A stretch of DNA of 64,000 nt, taken from positions 204,124 to 268,123 of the forward strand of contig NZ_MPHK01000002.1 in the NCBI RefSeq assembly GCF_001957135.1, given 5' to 3'. Every line of letters begins with the position of its first letter. Position 1 is the stretch's first letter. Positions 1-7,887 of this stretch are shown in pieces. The notes below the pieces were generated by a model, which did no database searches, was not told the DNA's origin, and saw only the letters and a program-made list of their open reading frames with translations. The DNA is from Shewanella sp. UCD-KL21. GTDB taxonomy: Bacteria; Pseudomonadota; Gammaproteobacteria; Enterobacterales; Shewanellaceae. Position numbers and translations under genes: made by a program.

Positions 1-244
1 TGAATATGGCTCAATGGATTTAGACGGCAACGTACTCGACCTATCAAGCAGAGTTGGTGGTTACTTGCTCAACCCAGATGAAGCCCTAACCTACCTTACC
101 CGCAGCGCGGTTTTCAGCAGCTACAACAATGGTGCAGGCTGGTTACCATCCCCGTTACCGGCAGCTGAAATATCAATCGGCTCAATCGACGGAGGTTTTG
201 CTAGTAATAACGGTAATATGACTGGCGCGCCGTCAAGGCAGTAA
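1..244 (+). CDS. Probable pectinesterase (CE8), C-terminal fragment
   Basis: The reading frame is open from the window edge to a TAA at 242-244, so only about 80 C-terminal residues are visible. The fragment has the layout of the end of plant and bacterial pectin methylesterases: an EYG near the start, then SSRVGGYLL, then an acidic PDEA, and a WLP close to the end (compare family endings of the type EYxN...R-V-x-W-x-GY...EA...F...WLP). The active-site part lies upstream of the window. Such an enzyme would remove methyl esters from pectin before lyase attack, which fits the pectate lyase gene convergent to it. The match is by eye over a short divergent tail, so the assignment is tentative. 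Confidence 0.5.
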   Translation, partial: EYGSMDLDGNVLDLSSRVGGYLLNPDEALTYLTRSAVFSSYNNGAGWLPSPLPAAEISIGSIDGGFASNNGNMTGAPSRQ

Positions 245-435
245 AGATGCAATGCATCCTTATTACCCCTTGAATACATACCCCTCGTATAGCGCATTCT
301 CCCATTCTGAGAACAAGTTGCTGAGCACCATACTATTGAGAAACTGATACAAAGTCGCTAAATTATTTGCCGCTAAAGGGCGCAGGGAAATGTAAGCTGA
401 CATTCATAACAACTAATGGTGCGACAGCAAAACTA

Positions 436-471
436 CTTGTATAAGTGCTTGTATGAGTGCTTGTATGAGTA
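436..471. repeat. 12-bp tandem repeat, three copies
   Basis: Three consecutive 12-mers of the form CTTGTATRAGTG/A run without interruption (436-447, 448-459, 460-471). They lie in the non-coding gap between the pectinesterase stop and the two terminator hairpins. The rest of the 245-487 stretch shows no gene. Confidence 0.85.
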
Positions 472-487
472 AAACATTACAGACTAT

Positions 488-525
488 AAAGCGCCTAGCT
501 CACATACCAATGAGCTAGGCGCTTT
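488..525. terminator. Bidirectional hairpin terminator
   Basis: A 15-bp perfect inverted repeat (488-502 with 511-525, core GCGCCTAGCTCA) has an 8-base loop and flanking A and T triplets. It sits between two convergent genes, so it can serve the pectinesterase on the plus strand and the pectate lyase on the minus strand. Confidence 0.65.
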
Positions 526-530
526 GAAAT

Positions 531-560
531 GATATCGCGGCTAGTATTAGCCGCGATATC
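531..560. terminator. Second perfect hairpin beside the first
   Basis: A 13-bp perfect stem (531-543 with 548-560, GATATCGCGGCTA) has a 4-base loop and lies only 5 bp from the previous hairpin. It is 27 bp beyond the pectate lyase stop codon. There is no T-tract on either side, so it may protect the mRNA 3' end or block antisense transcription rather than act as a classical terminator. Confidence 0.5.
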
Positions 561-586
561 AGCATGAGATTACAGGTAATATTAGA

Positions 587-3500
587 TTACTGGCAACTAT
601 TAGGCGCAGCTGCAATAATATTATTTTTACCTTCGCTGTAGCTCGACAACCAAGGCGTTTTACCTCCTTTACCCGCCGCAGCCATCACGTAGTTACGTAA
701 GTCTGTACCTACACTTAGCTTATTACTATTAATCGCATTTTTAGATGCTGAATTATAATCTGCTAGCATATTGGGCACGCTGCCTTGCGCAACATCTAGC
801 GATGCTGAGCCACCAGAAGTACTACAAGTTGAATCAGATTCAAATACGTAGCTGTTATTGATTTCTAACGCGCCATCTTGAATGGCGTCATCAAATAACG
901 ATAAATCCCAATCGGCTAAATCATCACCTTTTGAGTTATCAATTGGGTTCATAAACAAGTTGTCATCCAGTAATGCTCTTGCACCAACGCGTAAGCTCAT
1001 AACGTCTTTACGATAACCATAAAAGACGTTATTAAACATATGTGTTTGGCCACGACGTAGTAATGGCACTCGACGCATGGTGTTATATGAGCTAGACCCA
1101 AAATTATCATCCGTGGTAACAAACAAGTTGTTATGGATAGTGGTAGTGATTTGTTGGTTTACAGGGCGGCTATCGCTTGAGCCATGTAAAGCTGCACGCT
1201 TAACGTTAAGCAGTTTATTAAATGATACAGTGATGTCGTGTGCGCCAACTTTAACATCAAAGGCAGAATCGCCAGTGGTGTCAAAGGTATTTTGGTGGAT
1301 CCAAATATCATGAGATTCGCCGGTCGAGCGGATCATATCAGGGTCAAGATTATGATCTTCAGTATGACCTACACCCACAAATTTATTGTTGGTGATGATG
1401 ACATTCTCTGATTGATGGGTCGATGCACCACTACTATCAGAACCAATTTTAAAACCGTTAAAGGTAAAGGTGGCTTTAGCTCCACGCCCATCAATAGTGG
1501 TATTACTATCGATTAAATAGTTACGTACCGGCAGGCTGCTGTCATTTAATTCGTCATTAAAAAAAGTGACTAAACAGTTAGAGCTCGATACTCCTTTAGC
1601 TGCACACCAAGCATAGGGATCACGACAGGTCGCTTCATTCACACCTAATGCCGATTGCATTGAGCTACTGGCACAATATGGACGATACATCATAATTGCC
1701 GTTTCGTTAGCAAAGTCATCTTTATCAAACACAATCCAGTTATGATTGCTTGATGAAATTGCCGCCAAGATTTGATCTTCCGGTTTATCATTGGTAATGA
1801 TAACCAGCTTACTGCCGCCATTTGGGTTGTAACCGCCAGTGGCTCTTTCGCCATAGCCCACAGCTGTCCCTAATGATTCAGCTAAACATTGAATGATTTG
1901 CTGATCAGATTGCAACGATGACTCACGCCAGTTGATTGAATCATTATTAATTAAATCAGCACATTCAGCATTAGGGTATACAGGATCAATGGGATCGACA
2001 GGGTCAACTGGAGGGTCAATAATCACCCCGCCGCCATTACAGTCTCCTGCCGTTGGGGCAATACCAGTTACCGCTAAGCTATCAATATTGGCTAAACCAC
2101 TGCTGCCTGTCGCTTGCAAGCGCACAAGGTTGTCGCCCGCATTTAGCTGGACGCTTATCTCGCTAGTTGATGTAAATGCACTCCACGTACCGGTTCCTGC
2201 AAACGCTAAACTGGCTGCTAAAGTATCATTAATTAACAAGGCTGCAGGGCGATCACTATCACCATTAGCATAACGGAACGAGATACTATAGCTGCCAGCT
2301 GCAGGCACTGAAATAGCATAGTCCACGCCTTTACCTGACTCATTATCCGTATTGGCATAGCCGACACCATTATAACCACTGTGATCGTTTTCTATCGCGC
2401 CATCAACAGAGCAAAACCCATCATCATTTTCTTCAAATATTTCTGTCACCGCTGAGCCGGTTTGTACATTGGCCGCTATGGCTGAGGAGTTGTATTTAGT
2501 ACCATCATCACCGGTGATTTTCACCGAGTAATAATAACTGCCATCTGCCACATTGTAATCAGTGAAACTATCACCGGTTAACCCTGATGCAATCCGCACT
2601 CGGCCAGATAAATTAGCATCAGTATCACGGTAAACCTCTCGCCCGCTTACATTAATGTCTTGCGTATTCCAACTTACGGTAACGTCACTACCCGATACAC
2701 TTGCCGATGCGCTAACTGAACCGGGAATGACAGGATCAACCGGATCTACAGGTTCAACGGGGGTTGTAAAGGTAGCGAGGTAAGTTTCAAACTCTGCAAC
2801 CTTAGGGGTACCTGAAGCTGACTCAATGACAAAATTGACTTTAGACAGGGAGGTTTGAGCGAAACTTATATAATCATTAATGCCATTGCCCGATGATAAA
2901 GTATCGCCATTATCGTTATTAATCAGGCTCCACACCCCAATTGTGCCTTGTGAGCCATCAGCTTCGATAATCCGCACTGTATTAATTGGGCTGCTTAAGC
3001 TTTTAATCGAAATCCGACCCGTTGAGCCGGTGGGTGACCAGTAAGTATCTAAGTTACCGTCACGCACACTACCATAACTGCCAGTGCCTTTTGAACTACC
3101 ATCAGAACCAGCACTGAGCGAGAAGTTTTCGCCTGTATTAATCACATCACCATTGCCAGGATCAACTGGATCAACTGGATCAACTGGATCAACTGGATCA
3201 ACTGGATCAACTGGATCAACTGCAGAACAGCTACCATCAGAGACTTTAATGCCTTTGTTTGCACCAGCCGTGGCAGCAAGAATATTTTTGACACAACTGG
3301 CATCGTCCATCACGTAATTGTAAGGAATATTTACCGATGTGGTTGAAACAGGATTAGGCCCTGCTGGGTGATTATCATCACCATCTTCGGTCCATACCAC
3401 TGTATCGGTGAAAATATTTCCGTTAACTTCCCAATAGCCTTTATCGTTAGTATAAAAAGTGCCTAAGGGATCTTTCGCCTTTTCAAAGTAGTTGTGTTCG

Positions 3501-4300
3501 ACCTTAATTTCACCGCCAATGCGTGAGTTAATGCCTGATTTATTGATACCGTTAAAATGGTTGTTGTAAGTATGAGCTAGGCGACCACGAAATAATGGTA
3601 CTCTTGAGTCAATGTTTTGATAAATATTATGGTGAAATGTCACCGGACCATTTTGATCGTCACTTGAGCTAGAGCCCACTAAGCCACCACGACCTGAATT
3701 ACGTAAAATACTATAAGAAAGCGTGACATACTTGGTGTTGTTCTTTATATCAAATAAAGCATCATAGCCGTCACTTTCACCACCTTGCGCCTCTAAAGTT
3801 ACATGATCGACCCAGACATTTGAGACATTATTTTCCATCCCAATAGCATCACCCCCATTTGACGTAGGCGAGCCTGACTTTTTAACATTACGAACATGTA
3901 AATTCTGTAAAATGATGTTTGATGAATTACGTATATGAATACCTAGCTCGTCAAATAATGCGCCATTACCCACACCAATAATGGATATATTACTAATTTC
4001 TTTCAGTTCAATCACCCCATCAGCGGTATTACAACTACCACTTTGTTTGAACGTGTTACCGTGATTGATTGTCCCCTCCACATGAATAATCAGTGGCGTG
4101 TCATCAGCGGCACGATTACAGATAGCTGCATGTATTTGCGTCCCCGTTGTCGCTTTGATAACTGCACCGCCTTGGCCACCTGTTGTACCGCCATTTTCAG
4201 TAGAAAAACCATATTGCGCTGCACTGGATAGACCGCTAAGCATCGCACTAGCTAGTATCCCTAAACTAAATGAATGCTTTAGCATCGTTATTTTGTTCAT
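587..4300 (-). CDS. Secreted two-domain pectate lyase (PL1-CBM-PL1)
   Basis: A predicted exported enzyme of about 1237 residues that cleaves polygalacturonate by beta-elimination. I chose the ATG at 4300: AAGGA lies 6 bases upstream and a typical Sec signal peptide follows (MLKHSFSLGILASAML...SSAAQ). The in-frame extension to 4348 would begin inside the operator. Rough domain order: PL1 parallel beta-helix 28-355, with VWVDH, the calcium-binding DGYDALFD and the catalytic RVPLFR; a (VDP)7 linker 360-382; a discoidin-like beta-sandwich 390-510; a fibronectin-III-like domain 530-615; a CBM35-like domain 617-745; another DPVDP linker; and a second PL1 domain 775-1237 with DSAFDVK and RVPLLR. Both PL1 halves keep the RxPxxR motif, so both may be active. 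Single-domain PL1 enzymes are usually 350-450 residues. The gene is preceded by two strong palindromic operators. Confidence 0.9.
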   Translation of the reverse strand: MNKITMLKHSFSLGILASAMLSGLSSAAQYGFSTENGGTTGGQGGAVIKATTGTQIHAAICNRAADDTPLIIHVEGTINHGNTFKQSGSCNTADGVIELKEISNISIIGVGNGALFDELGIHIRNSSNIILQNLHVRNVKKSGSPTSNGGDAIGMENNVSNVWVDHVTLEAQGGESDGYDALFDIKNNTKYVTLSYSILRNSGRGGLVGSSSSDDQNGPVTFHHNIYQNIDSRVPLFRGRLAHTYNNHFNGINKSGINSRIGGEIKVEHNYFEKAKDPLGTFYTNDKGYWEVNGNIFTDTVVWTEDGDDNHPAGPNPVSTTSVNIPYNYVMDDASCVKNILAATAGANKGIKVSDGSCSAVDPVDPVDPVDPVDPVDPVDPGNGDVINTGENFSLSAGSDGSSKGTGSYGSVRDGNLDTYWSPTGSTGRISIKSLSSPINTVRIIEADGSQGTIGVWSLINNDNGDTLSSGNGINDYISFAQTSLSKVNFVIESASGTPKVAEFETYLATFTTPVEPVDPVDPVIPGSVSASASVSGSDVTVSWNTQDINVSGREVYRDTDANLSGRVRIASGLTGDSFTDYNVADGSYYYSVKITGDDGTKYNSSAIAANVQTGSAVTEIFEENDDGFCSVDGAIENDHSGYNGVGYANTDNESGKGVDYAISVPAAGSYSISFRYANGDSDRPAALLINDTLAASLAFAGTGTWSAFTSTSEISVQLNAGDNLVRLQATGSSGLANIDSLAVTGIAPTAGDCNGGGVIIDPPVDPVDPIDPVYPNAECADLINNDSINWRESSLQSDQQIIQCLAESLGTAVGYGERATGGYNPNGGSKLVIITNDKPEDQILAAISSSNHNWIVFDKDDFANETAIMMYRPYCASSSMQSALGVNEATCRDPYAWCAAKGVSSSNCLVTFFNDELNDSSLPVRNYLIDSNTTIDGRGAKATFTFNGFKIGSDSSGASTHQSENVIITNNKFVGVGHTEDHNLDPDMIRSTGESHDIWIHQNTFDTTGDSAFDVKVGAHDITVSFNKLLNVKRAALHGSSDSRPVNQQITTTIHNNLFVTTDDNFGSSSYNTMRRVPLLRRGQTHMFNNVFYGYRKDVMSLRVGARALLDDNLFMNPIDNSKGDDLADWDLSLFDDAIQDGALEINNSYVFESDSTCSTSGGSASLDVAQGSVPNMLADYNSASKNAINSNKLSVGTDLRNYVMAAAGKGGKTPWLSSYSEGKNNIIAAAPNSCQ
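3159..3221 (-). repeat. 9-bp tandem repeat, seven perfect copies
   Basis: Seven identical GGATCAACT units in a row encode (Val-Asp-Pro)7 on the minus strand, the linker after the first PL1 domain. Changes in copy number would keep the frame and only alter linker length. Shorter DPVDP-coding runs recur near 2715-2760 and 1985-2030. Confidence 0.95.
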
Positions 4301-4340
4301 GTTAATCCTTAATATCATTATTTTAGAATCAAGAGATGAC

Positions 4341-4372
4341 ACCCACAATCGCCACCGGTGGCATTTGTGGGT
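4341..4372. promoter_or_regulatory. Palindromic operator 1 of the lyase gene
   Basis: The 12-bp core GCCACCGGTGGC (4351-4362) sits in a longer interrupted palindrome with ACCCACAA/TTGTGGGT arms. It lies in the 5' untranslated region, about 40 bp before the ATG. An even palindrome with a central CG is the usual form of LacI-family operators, and the only such regulator here is the gene at 4870-5892. Confidence 0.75.
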
Positions 4373-4415
4373 AAATATAACCTCTTTCTAGTGAATCTTA
4401 ACCCCCTAATACAAA

Positions 4416-4429
4416 TGCTGTCGGTGGCA
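4416..4429. promoter_or_regulatory. Degenerate operator half-site
   Basis: TGCTGTCGGTGGCA matches TGCCACCGGTGGCA with three changes, all in one half. It lies between the two strong operators of the lyase promoter and could be a weak auxiliary site. Confidence 0.35.
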
Positions 4430-4545
4430 TTTACGATAAGATTCTGACTCTTTTATAAACCTTGTTCCTGATACAGATACTGCCGAACGATTCTGTAATA
4501 AGGTTGATTACTCAGTGAAATTTTGTTGCACCATTTATGCCCAAC

Positions 4546-4565
4546 AATTGCCACCGGTGGCAATT
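4546..4565. promoter_or_regulatory. Palindromic operator 2 of the lyase gene
   Basis: A perfect 20-bp palindrome, AATTGCCACCGGTGGCAATT, lies 246 bp upstream of the lyase ATG. With operator 1 it forms a pair about 199 bp apart centre to centre, a spacing that would suit DNA looping by a tetrameric LacI-type repressor (inference). The rest of the 4301-4846 gap holds no gene. Confidence 0.75.
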
Positions 4566-4747
4566 GCGGTTGCTTATTTGTGTTTTTTTTACAAAATTCT
4601 ATTGTAGTCTATTCGTTGTAAGTATAAAGATCAATCATTTGAAGCTTTAAATACTTTTAAAAACCGGATTTAGGCAGCATCAACCCATTAGGATAAGCGC
4701 TAAACATTGCTAGCCTCCTATGAATAAAAGCGCTGCAGCAAGCAGCC

Positions 4748-4780
4748 ATAAAAAATCCGATAATACATATTATCGGATTT
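4748..4780 (-). terminator. Rho-independent terminator of the lacI-type gene
   Basis: A perfect 12-bp stem (4753-4764 with 4769-4780, AAATCCGATAAT) has a 4-base loop and is followed on the minus strand by six T residues. It lies about 90 bp past the regulator's stop codon. A second 12-bp inverted repeat (4847-4858 with 4863-4874) overlaps that stop codon. Confidence 0.8.
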
Positions 4781-4869
4781 CATTGATAAACAATTTGGAC
4801 AAAAGAACCGCTATTTTATTATCGCAAAATGACTTAACTGAACAAGATTAATAGCATTAAGAAATGCTA

Positions 4870-5892
4870 TTAATTTTCTGTGCGCTTTCCAGTCGACTCA
4901 CGGCAAATTAACACGGGGGTAATCGCTTTAGTTAATTTTAATGGCATGCTATCGTCGCTTTGACTCATATTAATTAGTTTTTGCACCGCTAAGCTGGCCA
5001 TATTTTCAACAGGACGGCAAATTGTTGTCAAAGAAGGAATAATTCTAGATGCAAGGATGTTGTCATCAAAACCAGCCACTGACAATTGATCAGGTACCGA
5101 CAATTTCAAGTTATGCGCCACTCTTAATGCCCCTGCAGCCATTTCATCATTATTGGCTACAATGGCAGTCGGCTTTACTGGGCCACTTAATAACTGCTCT
5201 GCACATACAATCCCACTTTCATAACTATTTCGCCCCTCAATAATACGATTGCTGGATATGTTTACACCGCATTCTTCAAGCGCGGACACAAAGCCTTCCA
5301 TACGCTCCATTGATGACTTGAAATAATGTGGTCCTGAAATAAATCCAATATCTTTATGGCCCAACGACACCAAATGAGTGGCCATTTCTTTCATCGCTGA
5401 ACGTTCATCACACACAACCGTGTTTTGATGATCATCTAAATCAACAGATGCCAAACGGATATAATGGCAACCTGCCTGACAAATAGCTGCTGCTAAGGCT
5501 TTATTTTCTGATACTGGGGGTAGAATAATTACACCATCTAACTTTGAACGGGAGATAAAGCTTAGACAATCAGCTATAAAATCAATCGCTTTAGACTGGC
5601 AAGGATGCACAACAAGTTCATAGCCCAACTCCGAACATACATCTAAAGCGCCACGCTGCACTTGATCGATATACAATGCATCGGGGTTATCGTAAATCAA
5701 ACCCAATAAATACGAACGACTAGAGGCCAAGCCTCGCGCCTGTTTGTCAGGCGAAAAATTAAGATCATGTATTATTTTTAGCACACGCTCGCGCGTAGCT
5801 TCGCCCACCGAGGGAGAGCGGTTTATTACTCTAGAAACGGTGCGTTTAGATACGCCAGAAAGTTTAGCGACATCGTTAATTGTCACAGCCAT
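4870..5892 (-). CDS. LacI-family repressor, likely of the pectin/KDG regulon
   Basis: A 340-residue DNA-binding regulator. The N-terminus is a classic LacI helix-turn-helix (TINDVAKLSGVSKRTVSRVIN, in two parts around residues 3-24) with the hinge-helix stretch near residue 55. A periplasmic-binding-protein-like effector domain follows, ending with the family SVAGFDDN and LTTICRP motifs. Length and layout are standard. Four strong copies or variants of GCCACCGGTGGC flank the lyase gene and the kduD/uxaB promoters on either side of it, so it most likely represses the locus and is released by a pathway intermediate such as KDG, in the manner of LacI-type KdgR proteins. The ligand cannot be read from the sequence. 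No copy of the palindrome lies in its own upstream gap, so autoregulation through this site is not indicated. Confidence 0.9.
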   Translation of the reverse strand: MAVTINDVAKLSGVSKRTVSRVINRSPSVGEATRERVLKIIHDLNFSPDKQARGLASSRSYLLGLIYDNPDALYIDQVQRGALDVCSELGYELVVHPCQSKAIDFIADCLSFISRSKLDGVIILPPVSENKALAAAICQAGCHYIRLASVDLDDHQNTVVCDERSAMKEMATHLVSLGHKDIGFISGPHYFKSSMERMEGFVSALEECGVNISSNRIIEGRNSYESGIVCAEQLLSGPVKPTAIVANNDEMAAGALRVAHNLKLSVPDQLSVAGFDDNILASRIIPSLTTICRPVENMASLAVQKLINMSQSDDSMPLKLTKAITPVLICRESTGKRTEN

Positions 5893-6007
5893 AAAAAAGC
5901 CCTTAAAACATCATAAATGCATTGTAGCATTGCCATAATGGGGTTCCAAATAATTGCTTGTTTAACAAAACAACCCCAATGCATAATCAAAACACACAAG
6001 CATAATC

Positions 6008-6096
6008 AAAAAACAGACGTTAGATTAACAAAAAAACAGATTAACAGGTCACATGACCCTATCGCGTTGTGACCCGCTCATATGCATTGAGTGACC
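6008..6096 (-). terminator. GGTCAC inverted-repeat cluster after the TRAP operon
   Basis: Directly after the dctM-type stop codon, AGGTCAC (6046-6052) pairs with GTGACCT (6091-6097). Further GTGACC/GGTCA copies lie between them, so a branched stem can form. On the minus strand a run of seven T follows about 10 bases later. This could end the uptake operon before the regulator gene, but the geometry is not that of a clean intrinsic terminator. Confidence 0.35.
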
Positions 6097-7395
6097 TTAA
6101 AGTAAGCCAAATAGTCTTGGTAATGTTTCACTAATGGCTGGCACGTAAGTAACCAACATTAATACGATAAACATCACTAAATACAGCGGAAGCATCGGAC
6201 GAATAATGTTGTGAATTGAGGTTTTTGCCACCGCACAACTCACAAACAGCACACTGCCCACTGGCGGTGAAACCAACCCTATGGATAAATTGAGTACAAT
6301 CATAATGCCAAATTGGATCGGTGACATACCAAACTGCTCAGCTACCGGTAAAAATATCGGCGTAAAAATTAATACCGCTGGTGTCATATCAATAAAGGCA
6401 CCAACTAGGATTAAAATCAAATTAATCAGTAACAGCACCACCAAAGGGTTATCACTTAAGGTTAAGAAAAAATCACTGACCGTTTGCGGAATATGGGCAT
6501 AGGACAACAACCACGACATGGCTGATGACGCGCCAATAATCAACATCACAATCGCTGTAGTTTCACAGGCTTTAAGCAGTAGTTTTGGTAAATCGGCAAT
6601 ATTAATCGCCCGATAAATCACCACTGACAAAAAGAAAGCATACAGTACTGATACAGCACCAGCTTCAGTCGCGGTGAACACTCCGCCGATAATGCCGCCA
6701 ATCACAATAAAAATAAGCAACATTGAAGGTAACGCGGCAATCACTTTACCAAAAGCTACCTTTAACGGCAGCCTTGCCGTTACCGGGTACTTTTTACGAA
6801 TAGCATAGACTGAACAAACCGCCATCAATGCTAACCCCACAAGCAGCCCTGGTGCATAGCCTGCAATAAACAAGGCGGCAATCGATACCCCACCACTGGC
6901 AATTGCATAAACAATAAGAATATTACTCGGCGGGATCAACATCCCTGTGGTGGCGGCTGTCGCAGTTACGGCAGCAGAAAAGTTAGCATCATAACCGTGC
7001 TTTTTCATTTCCGGTACCATAAAGCTACCAATGGCCGATGTCGCGGCTACCGCTGAGCCAGAAATAGCCCCAAATAGCATGCAAGACATCACATTCACCA
7101 GCGCCAATCCACCGGGAAGCGAGCCAATAATTGCCATTGCACACTCAATTAAACGTTTGGCAATACCGCCTTGCCCCATAATCAGCCCTGACAAAATAAA
7201 AAATGGAATGGCCAGTAAAGCAAAACTATCAATACCACCAACCAACTGCTGAGCAATGGTGATGGTTGCTGGGGTAAAGTCGATGTGCAGCAATACGGCA
7301 AATAAGGTCGCCAGCCCAATACACACTGAAATAGGTACATACAATAACAGCAGGGCAAAAAAGCTAACCACTAAAACCAATGAAGTCATGTCCAC
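6097..7395 (-). CDS. TRAP transporter large permease (DctM type)
   Basis: The 12-TM channel subunit of a tripartite ATP-independent periplasmic transporter, 432 residues, which is normal for the family. It is hydrophobic throughout, with family signatures such as IPFFILSGLIM near residue 60, [16 protein letters not shown] near 110, and TATAATTGMLIPPSN near 145. It uses the sodium or proton gradient to move an organic acid delivered by the binding protein. The start is a GTG that overlaps the dctQ-type stop by one base (TAGTG) and has GGAG seven bases upstream; an ATG two codons later has a poorer ribosome-site spacing. It is the last gene of the kduD-kduI-dctP-dctQ-dctM operon, so the substrate is probably a uronate or short oligogalacturonide. 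Confidence 0.92.
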   Translation of the reverse strand: MDMTSLVLVVSFFALLLLYVPISVCIGLATLFAVLLHIDFTPATITIAQQLVGGIDSFALLAIPFFILSGLIMGQGGIAKRLIECAMAIIGSLPGGLALVNVMSCMLFGAISGSAVAATSAIGSFMVPEMKKHGYDANFSAAVTATAATTGMLIPPSNILIVYAIASGGVSIAALFIAGYAPGLLVGLALMAVCSVYAIRKKYPVTARLPLKVAFGKVIAALPSMLLIFIVIGGIIGGVFTATEAGAVSVLYAFFLSVVIYRAINIADLPKLLLKACETTAIVMLIIGASSAMSWLLSYAHIPQTVSDFFLTLSDNPLVVLLLINLILILVGAFIDMTPAVLIFTPIFLPVAEQFGMSPIQFGIMIVLNLSIGLVSPPVGSVLFVSCAVAKTSIHNIIRPMLPLYLVMFIVLMLVTYVPAISETLPRLFGLL

Positions 7396-7877
7396 TATGC
7401 TGCTCCTTTCTCTGCGAGTATTTTGCTAATATTTGTCACGCAATACATGAGTATCAGCACGCCTGATAAAGGCAGTACGCTATATACCAGCCCAACTTTA
7501 ATTTCCAAGGACGCTGAAATCTGATTCAGATCCAAGGTCATCCATACCAATAAAGAGCCACCATAAACTAGAATACTCGCAGCAAACACAATCACCAGTA
7601 GCTCAATAAGTACCAAAACGGGCCACTTTGACTGCTCAGGAATACGCTCAACGAGGATATCTAACCCTAGGTGAGCTTTATTTTTATAGGCATAGGCCGC
7701 CCCCAACACCCCAATCCAGATCAGTAAAAATCGTGCTAATTCTTCAGTGTATGAGCTCGGTGATTGCAAAATAAATCGCGAAAACACCTGCCAAGTCACC
7801 ACCACCACAATTGCCGCCATTAAGGTAATGAGCACCTTTTCTAGCAATTGGTTAATCAAAGACATCAAACTTTGCAT
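7395..7877 (-). CDS. TRAP transporter small permease (DctQ type)
   Basis: A 160-residue inner-membrane subunit with four predicted TM segments, the standard size for DctQ. The helix containing SSYTEELARFLLIWIGVLG carries the family's conserved E-E-x-A-R-x-L-x-x-W pattern. It joins the large permease to make the membrane unit of the TRAP carrier. AAGGG lies seven bases before the ATG. It is 10 bp downstream of the binding-protein gene and translationally coupled to the large permease, so the three transporter genes are one transcription unit with kduI and kduD. Confidence 0.92.
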   Translation of the reverse strand: MQSLMSLINQLLEKVLITLMAAIVVVVTWQVFSRFILQSPSSYTEELARFLLIWIGVLGAAYAYKNKAHLGLDILVERIPEQSKWPVLVLIELLVIVFAASILVYGGSLLVWMTLDLNQISASLEIKVGLVYSVLPLSGVLILMYCVTNISKILAEKGAA

Positions 7878-7887
7878 GTTATATCCC

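Noticed and set aside
1932..3317. Plus-strand frames coding for Gly-Ser-Thr repeats opposite the lyase
   Set aside because: They are the antisense of the Val-Asp-Pro linker repeats and have no independent signals.
4301..4348. Sixteen-residue N-terminal extension of the pectate lyase
   Set aside because: It would start inside the operator palindrome, lacks a ribosome site and would spoil the signal peptide; the ATG at 4300 has AAGGA at proper spacing.
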